A DNA stretch of 37,503 nucleotides, taken from Phocaeicola_A sp964444735. Its GTDB lineage: Bacteria > Bacteroidota > Bacteroidia > Bacteroidales > Bacteroidaceae. Shown here piece after piece: positions 1 to 7,154 of this stretch. Position 1 is the first letter of the stretch, and the number at the start of each line of letters is the position of its first letter. The notes below the pieces were generated by a model that saw nothing but the letters and a program-made list of their open reading frames with translations, was not told the DNA's origin and did no database searches. The stretch lies in contig CAYUIJ010000012.1 in the NCBI GenBank assembly GCA_964444735.1, positions 1 through 37,503 on the forward strand, given 5' to 3'. The translations under genes and the position numbers were made by a program.

Positions 1-78
1 GCCATGTGCTGGCAGTGGAATATCTTGAGAAACGAGTTGTCTTTGCCGGTCTGTAAAACTGTCTATTATTTTATCCAT
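1..78 (-). CDS. Possible N-terminal fragment of an unrecognised protein, running off the left edge
   Basis: An ATG at 78 opens 26 uninterrupted codons on the minus strand to the window edge (begins MDKIIDSFTDRQRQ). The same frame stays open upstream to a TGA near 175, with balanced composition, so the coding segment may start earlier at a non-ATG codon or be a broken gene. I do not recognise the family. The stretch 81-329 between this and the yfcE stop shows no other convincing gene, hairpin or repeat. Confidence is low because only the first residues are visible. Confidence 0.25.
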   Translation of the reverse strand, partial: MDKIIDSFTDRQRQLVSQDIPLPAHG

Positions 79-329
79 TATGCGGTCAGAGCTTTTGCCA
101 AAGCTATGCAATAAAAGTCTGTCATCGATATAATCCTGTTGTTGTAGCAAAGACCAATGCCGAGGATTGGCACATCATACAGCCATCTGTAAAGGCAAGA
201 ATGTGTCCAGCCACAGAACTCAGCCAGATCCGTCACAGCGGAATAACGACAATCCGGCAATTTATCCGGCTGCGGGCAAGCCGTTCCGGAAAGAATCCGG
301 GGAGGCGGGAGGTATCCATGATGATTGAA

Positions 330-827
330 TTACCTTTTGTCTGCAAGCTCTATCACCTCCAAATCCTTAAACGTTCCTTTCTCTATTGCCATACGGACCA
401 ACGTACGTACCTCATGAAAGCCATATAATCCTGCAGCTCCCGGATTAATGTGCAAAAGGCCCAAAGTCTTGTCATATTTTACTTTTAAAATATGCGAGTG
501 CCCGCTCAAAAACAATCTGGGAGGATTCACAAACAGTGTTTCACGAACAGACGCGTCATAATTCCCGGGATAACCGCCTATATGTTTCATCAGTACATCT
601 ACACCTTCAAATGTGAATCTGTTTACCAGCGGAAATCTCATTCTTATATCTTGTCCGTCAATATTGCCATATACAGCTCTCAACGGACGGAAAGCGGCAA
701 GTCTATCAGCAATGTCCATTGACCCAATGTCACCAATATGCCATATTTCATCACAATTCTCAAAATATTTCAGGTACTTTTCGTCCCAATAGGCATGAGT
801 ATCTGACAAAATTCCAATTTTAGCCAT
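330..827 (-). CDS. YfcE/MJ0936-family metallophosphoesterase (phosphodiesterase)
   Basis: This is a 165-residue single-domain calcineurin-like phosphoesterase, the usual family length. The di-metal site motifs appear in order: SDTH near the N-terminus (residues 7-10), GDIGS (about 35), GNID (about 56) and GHSH near 110. Family members hydrolyse phosphodiesters such as bis-pNPP in vitro with Mn; the physiological substrate is usually unknown. I chose the ATG at 827 because MAKIGILSDTH is the normal family start; an in-frame ATG at 875 would add 16 non-conserved residues and overlap the promoter box at 849-856. It is a single gene with its own promoter. The fold assignment is secure, the substrate is not. 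Confidence 0.9.
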   Translation of the reverse strand: MAKIGILSDTHAYWDEKYLKYFENCDEIWHIGDIGSMDIADRLAAFRPLRAVYGNIDGQDIRMRFPLVNRFTFEGVDVLMKHIGGYPGNYDASVRETLFVNPPRLFLSGHSHILKVKYDKTLGLLHINPGAAGLYGFHEVRTLVRMAIEKGTFKDLEVIELADKR

Positions 828-848
828 AATTATTATCGTTACATCAGA

Positions 849-856
849 CAAAGGTA
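849..856 (-). promoter_or_regulatory. Bacteroidetes -7 box for the phosphodiesterase gene
   Basis: The minus strand reads TACCTTTG, an exact match to TAnnTTTG, 21 bp before the ATG at 827. The -33 element is weak. The implied leader is only about 15 nt. Confidence 0.6.
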
Positions 857-1100
857 CTATTTTGAAGCAAACCAATATGTCTCAAAAACGGGAAATAACC
901 GCCGATATCTTAACCGCAATATCAGGAACATTCAGTAAATAATCCAAAAATCAGTCCGCTGATTCATATTCAAAGCATTGCGATCCGGCCGGTTTTTGTA
1001 TTTCAGGCGTCCTCTCTTTTTTCCCTCCCCCATTGGCAGGATTAAAATATGCGCTGACTCGATCCGCAGCGGGCATGATTATATCTTGCCTTCTCTTTTC

Positions 1101-1886
1101 TTACAGTCCTTTCGATTTGGCTTCATTCCATATCGCGTCCATCTCTTCAAGCGACATATCCGCCAGATTGCGCCCGGCTTTCACGGAATGTTCTTCAAGA
1201 TAGTTAAAACGGCGGATGAATTTCTGATTGGTCCGCTCCAGCGCATTATCCGGATTTATCTTGTACAGCCGTGCCGCATTGATCAGACTGAACATCACAT
1301 CACCGAATTCGGCTTCGGCCTTTTCTCTGTCCATATCGGCCACTTCCTTTTCAAACTCGCTAAATTCCTCTTTCACCTTACTCCATACCTGTTCGCGCTG
1401 TTCCCAGTCGAAGCCGGCGTTTCGGGCCTTATCCTGGATGCGGTAAGCCTTGATGAGCGTTGGCAATGCCTCCGGAACACCGCTCAGCACGCTTTTGTTT
1501 CCGCCTTTCTCCTTTAACTTTATCTGCTCCCAGTTTTCCGATACCTCCTCGGCCGTACCGGCTTTTACCTCTCCAAACACATGCGGATGGCGGAAGACAA
1601 GTTTGTCGCTCAGTTTGTCACATACATCCTTTATGTCGAACCCGCCCTTTTCCGAACTGATCCTGGCATAAAACGCAATGTGCAGCAGCACATCGCCCAG
1701 TTCCTTGCATATATTCTCCTGATCGTCTTTCATCAGGGCGTCACTCAATTCATAAACCTCTTCTATAGTATTGGGGCGCAGACTCTCGTTGGTCTGCTTC
1801 TTGTCCCACGGACATTTCACGCGCAGCTCATCGAGGATATCAAGAAAACGTCCGAACGCCTCCAGTTGTTCTTGTCGTGCATGCAT
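1101..1886 (-). CDS. mazG: MazG nucleoside triphosphate pyrophosphohydrolase
   Basis: The 261-residue protein has two tandem MazG helical repeats, as in E. coli MazG. The first carries the PWDKKQTNESL opening and the metal-binding TIEEVYEL (about residues 40-48) and KELGDVLLH (about 61-69). The second carries EEFSEFEKE and AEFGDVMFSL (about 172-202). The enzyme hydrolyses NTPs to NMP and PPi and acts as a cytosolic house-cleaning or stringent-response modulating enzyme. The start MHARQEQLEAFGRFLDIL is the family start, and a clean promoter box lies 27 bp upstream. The 828-1100 gap to the next gene holds no other gene I can support. Confidence 0.96.
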   Translation of the reverse strand: MHARQEQLEAFGRFLDILDELRVKCPWDKKQTNESLRPNTIEEVYELSDALMKDDQENICKELGDVLLHIAFYARISSEKGGFDIKDVCDKLSDKLVFRHPHVFGEVKAGTAEEVSENWEQIKLKEKGGNKSVLSGVPEALPTLIKAYRIQDKARNAGFDWEQREQVWSKVKEEFSEFEKEVADMDREKAEAEFGDVMFSLINAARLYKINPDNALERTNQKFIRRFNYLEEHSVKAGRNLADMSLEEMDAIWNEAKSKGL

Positions 1887-1912
1887 ATCAACCTGTATTT
1901 ATTATGACAGGG

Positions 1913-1920
1913 CAAAGTTA
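1913..1920 (-). promoter_or_regulatory. -7 box for mazG
   Basis: The minus strand reads TAACTTTG, matching TAnnTTTG, 27 bp upstream of the mazG ATG. A T-rich stretch sits at the -33 position. This shows that mazG is transcribed separately from the DUF4831 gene, which ends about 150 bp upstream. Confidence 0.6.
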
Positions 1921-2038
1921 CAAAAAACAGCGGGAGAAAAAGAAAATTTCATGCGCCCTTTTTGCGCAACGGCAAGAAAGCGCTTCTCCCGCACAAGACA
2001 TACCCACAGACATATCTGAATGCCAATGGCGTGAGATG

Positions 2039-3097
2039 TTACCGCTCACCGTCCGTTATCTCTATAATACCTCCTGTAGCAGGATTGAAGATGACTTTTA
2101 CACCCGTTTTCTTATCAAACAGTTTTTTGTTCAGGATTTCCGTATTGCCGAACTGTGCAAACGAGAATTCGCCTTCATAGTATTTTTCCTTTCCATGGAA
2201 AATGCAAATCTGTGCCTTGCCGGGAATATTGTATACCACACCATCAAGTTTCTTTTTTGATTTCTCGTCAGGATTGGGATCCGGCACGTTATTCAGACTG
2301 GTCAGCGATACATATACCGGTTCTCCGGCCAGATTGTTTGCACCGACAACGCCCGCTATTTTTGAGAAACGAAACAATACGTCCTTTTCAATGTTGCCCG
2401 TCGGAGTGAGCTGAAGGGTGAATTTGTGTTCTTCCTTAACGGTCTTTCCTTTAAACAACTGAAGCAGGGCTTCTTCCTGCGTTTTCAGATTATCGAGCAT
2501 TATTCTCAGCGATTCCCCGTCCTTAGGCATGTATTCTGACTGACCGCGTGTCAGGCTGTTCTTGCTCTCGCGTATGCTATAGATTTCGCGTGCTGTGAGT
2601 TCGGCCATCTTTGCCGTAGAACCGGCCATTAGAATATCTTCAGTCATGTAATCACGTGGATTGAGTGTCTTCTCAGGATCTTCGGGCACTTCTTCTTCCG
2701 GATCGTATTTGTTCGGATTATGCGTATTGACAGCCTTAATGATGCCATCGCTTGTAAGCTCCACAAGAGGGGCGGATGTCTTGTCCTTAATCTCTATCGT
2801 ATATGCCTGTGATTTGTCGGGTTGTCCTACGGGAACAATCCTGATGCCTTTTATTTTCCACAATTCAGAGGCTTCTGAAGAGACACCGGCCAGTTGCAGG
2901 TATTTTTCTGCATACCGGCAGAAATCACCGGGTGTAAAGGTGGTCTTTTCTGTTTCGACCGTAATGCGTAATGCCGTTGTGGGAAGAAAATAGGTAATTC
3001 CTTCCTCATTCTGTCCTGGAGCATAATTGGATACATGGATTTGTGCACTGGCTGCTGCAGACAGTGACAGTGTTAAGGTTAATAGTCCGGTTTTCAT
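2039..3097 (-). CDS. DUF4831 family secreted protein
   Basis: The 352-residue protein has an N-terminal signal peptide (MKTGLLTLTLSLSAAASAQ, cleavage about residue 19). The rest has the layout I associate with Bacteroidetes DUF4831: an N-terminal part with TYFLPTTALRITVETEKTTFTPGDFCRYAEKYL, a central acidic segment (about 130-145) and a C-terminal beta-rich half ending KVIFNPATGGII. The function is unknown. It is likely periplasmic or outer-membrane associated. It starts 31 bp after the nnrD stop on the same strand, so the two are probably co-transcribed. Confidence 0.85.
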   Translation of the reverse strand: MKTGLLTLTLSLSAAASAQIHVSNYAPGQNEEGITYFLPTTALRITVETEKTTFTPGDFCRYAEKYLQLAGVSSEASELWKIKGIRIVPVGQPDKSQAYTIEIKDKTSAPLVELTSDGIIKAVNTHNPNKYDPEEEVPEDPEKTLNPRDYMTEDILMAGSTAKMAELTAREIYSIRESKNSLTRGQSEYMPKDGESLRIMLDNLKTQEEALLQLFKGKTVKEEHKFTLQLTPTGNIEKDVLFRFSKIAGVVGANNLAGEPVYVSLTSLNNVPDPNPDEKSKKKLDGVVYNIPGKAQICIFHGKEKYYEGEFSFAQFGNTEILNKKLFDKKTGVKVIFNPATGGIIEITDGER

Positions 3098-3128
3098 ATC
3101 TTCTATTGTGTTTTTGATAGCTGGGTTT

Positions 3129-4640
3129 TCATTCGCTTATTGCTTTCCATGCCTGTGGCAGGTATTTCACGATGCTTGATGCAGTCATGCCCATCTGGCC
3201 TTCAGCATCTGCGGCCATATCACCGGCCAGTCCATGCACATATACGCCCAGGCGGCACGCATCGCCCGGCCGGTATCCTTGGGCAAGCAGGGCAAGCAGT
3301 ATGCCTGTAAGCACATCACCGCTTCCTCCGGTAGCCATTCCCGGATTTCCCGTAGGATTGAATGCCACGTTTCTTCCGGGAGTAACAATCGCGGTATATG
3401 CGCCTTTCAATACTACATGCACATGCAGGCGCTCCGCCAGTTCACCGGCTTTTGCAATACGCTCGTAAGTGTCATTGCATGTTCCGACAAGACGCTCCAG
3501 TTCTTTGGGGTGCGGTGTGAGAATGCTGTTGGGTGGAATCTGCTCAAGCCACGAGCCGTTTAGCGACAGGATGTTAAGAGCATCCGCGTCAAGTACCATC
3601 GGGACAGAAGTAATCTGCAACTGTTCTATAAGAGCTTCGGCTGTTTCCATTTCCTTGCCGATACCTGGACCTACGGCAACGGCCTCAAACGGGTCGGCTT
3701 CAGTGGCTGTAGTGAAACAGTCATCGCTATAGTCATGGTCAATCATGGCTTCCGGGACACTGATTTGCAGAATGTCGTTATTCCGCAAAGGAGCGTGTAT
3801 GGTCAGCAGCCCTACTCCGCTTCGCAGACAAGCCTGTGCCGCCAGAATCGAAGCGCCGGCCATACCGGTTTTTCCGGCAATGAGCAGCGCATGGCCGTAA
3901 GTGCCTTTGTGTGAAAAACGGCTTCTTTTTCTAAGCAATGACGCCACTTCATCCCTTTCCATTACATGAAAAGGCGTTTGCGCTTCTTTCAGGTACTCAG
4001 GATGCAGATTAATGTCTATGATTTCCGTCTCACCCAGAATCTTTTCATTTTCAGGGAAAAGAAACGACAGCTTAAGCTGTCCGATTGCAAGCGTCAGATC
4101 AGCTCTGACAATATGGTCATGACTGTTGTATGCGTTGTCTTCACACATCAGTCCCGAAGGAATATCTATGGCAACAACCGTGGCCGGTGACTGGTTGATG
4201 TACCTTACCACTGAGGCAAATCCTCCGTCGAGAGGCCTGTTCAGGCCGGAACCGAACAGCCCGTCCAACACCACATCTTTTTCACTCAGTTGAGACGGAA
4301 CGAACCGGGTGCCGATCTCGGAAAGACTGACATCCTTGCACATTCTCAGCAAGTCATAGCTGGTTTTGCAGTCTTCCGAAAGCCTGCCTGTCGTATTGAA
4401 CAGGAAAGCATCTATGCGATAGCCCTTTTCTGAGAGCAGACGCGCTACCGCCAAAGCATCGCCTCCGTTGTTGCCCGGTCCGGCAAATACTTTAATCGGG
4501 GTCTGCTTATCCCACCGGCGTGCAATAGCCTCGGTTAGCTTTTGTGCCGCACGCTCCATGAGGCCGGCAGACGTGACGGGCTCATTTTCTATCGTATATT
4601 TGTCCCATTCCCTGATTTGAGATCCAGTAAGTATTTTCAC
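3129..4640 (-). CDS. nnrD: Bifunctional NAD(P)H-hydrate epimerase / ADP-dependent NAD(P)H-hydrate dehydratase
   Basis: This 503-residue cytosolic fusion repairs damaged NAD(P)HX. The N-terminal YjeF_N epimerase domain (about 1-210) shows AGPGNNGGDALAVARLL and DGLFGSGLNRPL. The C-terminal carbohydrate-kinase-like dehydratase domain (about 225-500) shows HKGTYGHALLIAGKTGMAGA and the nucleotide site NPGMATGGSGDVLTG. I place the start at the GTG at 4640 (VKILTGSQIREWDKYT), where the family normally begins. The frame stays open to an ATG at 4751, but those 37 residues (MRFMQINRKITLFQ...) are non-conserved and overlap the divergent adk promoter. It probably forms an operon with the downstream DUF4831 gene. 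Confidence 0.95.
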   Translation of the reverse strand: MKILTGSQIREWDKYTIENEPVTSAGLMERAAQKLTEAIARRWDKQTPIKVFAGPGNNGGDALAVARLLSEKGYRIDAFLFNTTGRLSEDCKTSYDLLRMCKDVSLSEIGTRFVPSQLSEKDVVLDGLFGSGLNRPLDGGFASVVRYINQSPATVVAIDIPSGLMCEDNAYNSHDHIVRADLTLAIGQLKLSFLFPENEKILGETEIIDINLHPEYLKEAQTPFHVMERDEVASLLRKRSRFSHKGTYGHALLIAGKTGMAGASILAAQACLRSGVGLLTIHAPLRNNDILQISVPEAMIDHDYSDDCFTTATEADPFEAVAVGPGIGKEMETAEALIEQLQITSVPMVLDADALNILSLNGSWLEQIPPNSILTPHPKELERLVGTCNDTYERIAKAGELAERLHVHVVLKGAYTAIVTPGRNVAFNPTGNPGMATGGSGDVLTGILLALLAQGYRPGDACRLGVYVHGLAGDMAADAEGQMGMTASSIVKYLPQAWKAISE

Positions 4641-4720
4641 TATTATGAAGTCTTTGGTTTTATCAGGTGTAAAAATACTATTTTCAAAGGAATCATGATG
4701 CTTCTTTTTCTGAAAAAGTG

Positions 4721-4728
4721 TAATTTTG
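4721..4728 (+). promoter_or_regulatory. -7 box for the adk-obgE unit
   Basis: TAATTTTG matches TAnnTTTG and lies 76 bp before the adk ATG, giving a leader of about 70 nt that is very A/T-rich. The -33 region is T-rich rather than a clear TTTG. The region is shared with the divergent nnrD start. Confidence 0.5.
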
Positions 4729-4803
4729 CGGTTAATTTGCATGAAACGCAAGCCGTAATTAGAAATAATATAAATACATAATAAAAGGTTTTAAAATAAA
4801 AAC

Positions 4804-5373
4804 ATGTTGAACATTGTAATTTTCGGAGCTCCGGGTTCCGGTAAAGGTACTCAGAGTGGACGTATTGTCGAAAAGTTTGGCTTAAGCCACATTTCTACGG
4901 GTGACGTGCTCCGTGCTGAAATTAAAAACGGTACTGAACTGGGTAAAACGGCAAAGGAATATACAGATCAGGGACAACTCATTCCCGATGCATTGATGAT
5001 TGATATTCTGGCCGGTGTCTTCGATTCGTTCAAAGACGGCAAAGGTGTGGTTTTTGACGGCTTTCCCAGAACTATCGCCCAGGCTGAGGCTCTGAAGCAG
5101 ATGCTGAAAGACAGGAATCAGGAAGTTTCAATCATGCTTGATCTGGAAGTTCCTGAAAGTGAACTGATTACCCGTCTTATCAAACGCGGGCAAGAATCCG
5201 GACGTGCGGATGATAACGAAGAAACTGTCAAAAGACGCCTGATAGTGTATCATTCACAGACTGCACCTCTGATTGACTGGTACAAAAAAGAAGGAAAATA
5301 TCAGCACATCCAGGGAGCGGGAACAATGGATGCTGTTTTCAATGACATTGTGGCCGCAATAGAAAAATTGTAA
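4804..5373 (+). CDS. adk: Adenylate kinase (short-LID form)
   Basis: The 189-residue protein catalyses ATP + AMP to 2 ADP. The P-loop GAPGSGKGTQ is at residues 8-17, the NMP-binding STGDVLR at about 32-38, and DGFPRT at about 84-89. The LID is short (SGRADDNEETVKRRL), lacking the inserted zinc-finger-like LID of long adenylate kinases; this short form is usual in Bacteroidetes. There is no strong Shine-Dalgarno; the ATG follows an A-rich leader typical for the phylum. obgE starts 42 bp downstream on the same strand, so the two are probably co-transcribed. Confidence 0.97.
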   Translation: MLNIVIFGAPGSGKGTQSGRIVEKFGLSHISTGDVLRAEIKNGTELGKTAKEYTDQGQLIPDALMIDILAGVFDSFKDGKGVVFDGFPRTIAQAEALKQMLKDRNQEVSIMLDLEVPESELITRLIKRGQESGRADDNEETVKRRLIVYHSQTAPLIDWYKKEGKYQHIQGAGTMDAVFNDIVAAIEKL

Positions 5374-5415
5374 TTAAATATAACTTGCGCTTTTTGTTCA
5401 AGAACAGGAAAAATT

Positions 5416-6636
5416 ATGGCCGGGTCAAATTTTGTAGATTATGTGAAAATATATTGCCGTTCCGGCAAGGGGGGAAGAGGATCGGCGCACATGCGGCGGG
5501 AGAAATATATTCCCAACGGAGGTCCTGACGGGGGAGACGGCGGACGAGGAGGTCATGTGATTCTGCGCGGGAACAGTAATTACTGGACATTGCTTCACCT
5601 GAAACATGACCGCCATGTTTTTGCCGGGCATGGCGGGAGCGGCTCACGTAACAGAAGCTCTGGGAAAAACGGATCCGACAAGGTGATCGAAGTGCCCCGT
5701 GGAACAGTGGCGTATAATGCCGGAACAGGTGAATATATCTGTGACATTACGGAACACGGACAAGAAGCTATTCTTCTGGAAGGCGGCCGGGGAGGACTGG
5801 GCAACTGGCATTTTAAGACCGCTACAAGACAGGCTCCACGATTTGCGCAGCCCGGAGAGCCGATGCGTGAACTGACTGTTATTCTCGAATTGAAATTGCT
5901 GGCCGATGTGGGCCTGGTGGGATTTCCCAATGCCGGAAAGTCCACACTCTTGTCGGTTGTATCAGCAGCGCGCCCGAAAATAGCCGGTTATCCGTTTACG
6001 ACACTCGAACCGAACTTGGGTATCGTGTCATACCGTGACGGAAAATCGTTTGTAATGGCCGATATTCCGGGTATAATAGAGGGTGCAAGTGCCGGAAAAG
6101 GTTTGGGGATTCGTTTTCTGAGACATATAGAACGAAATTCGCTGCTGCTTTTCATGGTTCCGGGTGATACGGATGACATTTGCAAGGAATACGGAATATT
6201 GCTGAACGAGCTGGCTGCTTTCAATCCGGATATGCTCGACAAGCAAAGAGTGCTGGCCGTCACCAAGTGCGATATGCTTGATGAGGAGCTTATAGGCATG
6301 CTGTCTGAAAACTTGCCGGAAAATATTCCCCATGTGTTTATCTCTTCTTTGACCGGATTGGGTATTCAGCAGCTGAAAGATATTTTATGGACTGAGTTAA
6401 ATAAGGAAAGTAATAAGCTCGAATCCGTCTCTCCGGAAAGAATCGTACACCGCAACAAGAATATCAGATTGCTTCAGAACGAACTGGAAGCAATGGGCGA
6501 GGATGAGGATATTGCTTATGCGGACGAGGACGAAGCGGAAGATGCAGATTGCGAATACGAAGATGATTACGGGGAAGAGGATCGGGGCAACGATAGAAAT
6601 GAGCAGATTGAGCAGCCAGAGTCTGCCGGCTTATGA
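5416..6636 (+). CDS. obgE: ObgE GTPase (ribosome assembly/stress GTPase)
   Basis: The 406-residue protein has the glycine-rich Obg fold at 1-158 (NFVDYVKIYCRSGKGGRGSAHMRREK). The GTPase domain follows: G1 GFPNAGKST (about 169-177), switch I YPFTTLEPNLG, G3 DIPG (about 215-218) and G4 TKCD (about 283-286). It acts in 50S subunit maturation and stress response in the cytosol. The C-terminal tail (about 355-406) is strongly acidic (runs of D/E), as in Bacteroides ObgE, but unusually long and repetitive. Its last 38 bp overlap the start of a decayed pgeF-like frame. Confidence 0.97.
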   Translation: MAGSNFVDYVKIYCRSGKGGRGSAHMRREKYIPNGGPDGGDGGRGGHVILRGNSNYWTLLHLKHDRHVFAGHGGSGSRNRSSGKNGSDKVIEVPRGTVAYNAGTGEYICDITEHGQEAILLEGGRGGLGNWHFKTATRQAPRFAQPGEPMRELTVILELKLLADVGLVGFPNAGKSTLLSVVSAARPKIAGYPFTTLEPNLGIVSYRDGKSFVMADIPGIIEGASAGKGLGIRFLRHIERNSLLLFMVPGDTDDICKEYGILLNELAAFNPDMLDKQRVLAVTKCDMLDEELIGMLSENLPENIPHVFISSLTGLGIQQLKDILWTELNKESNKLESVSPERIVHRNKNIRLLQNELEAMGEDEDIAYADEDEAEDADCEYEDDYGEEDRGNDRNEQIEQPESAGL

Positions 6637-6724
6637 CCCGCTTGATCCTGGAGGCGGCATCACGGCCCTTTCAACAACCCGTATGGGCGGTTGCGGCAAA
6701 TGACGTTGCGCCTCGTTCAATTAG
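6599..6724 (+). pseudogene. Truncated, stop-containing remnant resembling pgeF/YfiH (laccase-domain purine nucleosidase)
   Basis: An ATG at 6599 inside the obgE end opens 34 codons to a TGA at 6701. The translation ends GGGITALSTTRMGGCGK, close to the conserved N-terminal segment of YfiH/PgeF proteins (GITAFSTTRxGG). In the same frame just past the TGA comes RCASFN and then TAG at 6722; YfiH proteins continue with a ...YASFN segment, so the TGA appears to replace a Gly codon (GGA to TGA). None of the later hallmarks (WLHQVHG, ADC, AGWRGT) is visible downstream to 7154. In Bacteroides, as I recall, pgeF commonly follows obgE. I infer that the gene was truncated and is decaying. Confidence 0.6.
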
Positions 6725-7154
6725 TCTGGTCGTATATTGTCTGGAATCATGCCGGATTTTTATGGATAATTTATGGATAAAGAGAATATGAGCATTGAAA
6801 AAATATTGACTGAAGGCATTGTGTTTAAGCCGGTTCCTTCACAGTCATCCTTACGAAAGACAGGAGTAAGGACCAAGGCAAGGAAAAAGGCCTATATTAC
6901 CGGCTGTCACGGTTCCGGTTCTGCCAAAATGAAAGCCGGGTACCGCCGCCGTAGAGCAAACCGGCATAAATGACAGGGCGCGGGCATTTTATCCCTCTTT
7001 GTGACTTTCTGATTTTACGGCTTCCTTTTTCCCATTTTATAAACCTGTAATGAAGAAAGAACAGGTTTCGGATATCGTCCCTACTTTACAATGACTCTGA
7101 AACCTGTTCTTTCTTATGCGTTATGTGAGACCCGGGCGGATCTTCCGTTTTTTC
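6704..7154. other. Non-coding/decayed interval between the obgE unit and the pectate lyase
   Basis: No convincing gene is present. A 66-codon frame at 6773-6973 is lysine/arginine-rich, resembles nothing I know, and starts within the pgeF decay zone, so I treat it as chance. The right part holds the palindromic element described separately. The interval separates convergent transcription (obgE rightward, PL1 leftward). Confidence 0.6.
7041..7115. terminator. Palindromic element with alternative hairpins between convergent genes
   Basis: A perfect 17-bp inverted repeat, AAGAAAGAACAGGTTTC at 7053-7069 and its reverse complement at 7099-7115, encloses a 29-nt loop. A third copy of the core, AAACCTGT at 7041-7048, can instead pair with ACAGGTTT at 7061-7068 in a 12-nt-loop hairpin, so the two structures are mutually exclusive. 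The element sits 40 bp past the PL1 stop, so a terminator role for PL1 (and read-through from obgE) is the simplest reading. No long U-tract follows directly on either strand, so termination may be inefficient. Confidence 0.5.

Noticed and set aside
78..260. 60-codon minus-strand frame ending in TAATG overlap with the ATG at 78, suggestive of translational coupling
   Set aside because: The composition (Cys/Tyr/Trp-rich) is unlike a real protein; the overlapping frame that continues to the left edge looks more coding.
6773..6973. 66-codon Lys/Arg-rich frame between obgE and PL1
   Set aside because: It has no recognisable domain or clear promoter and lies in a decayed interval.
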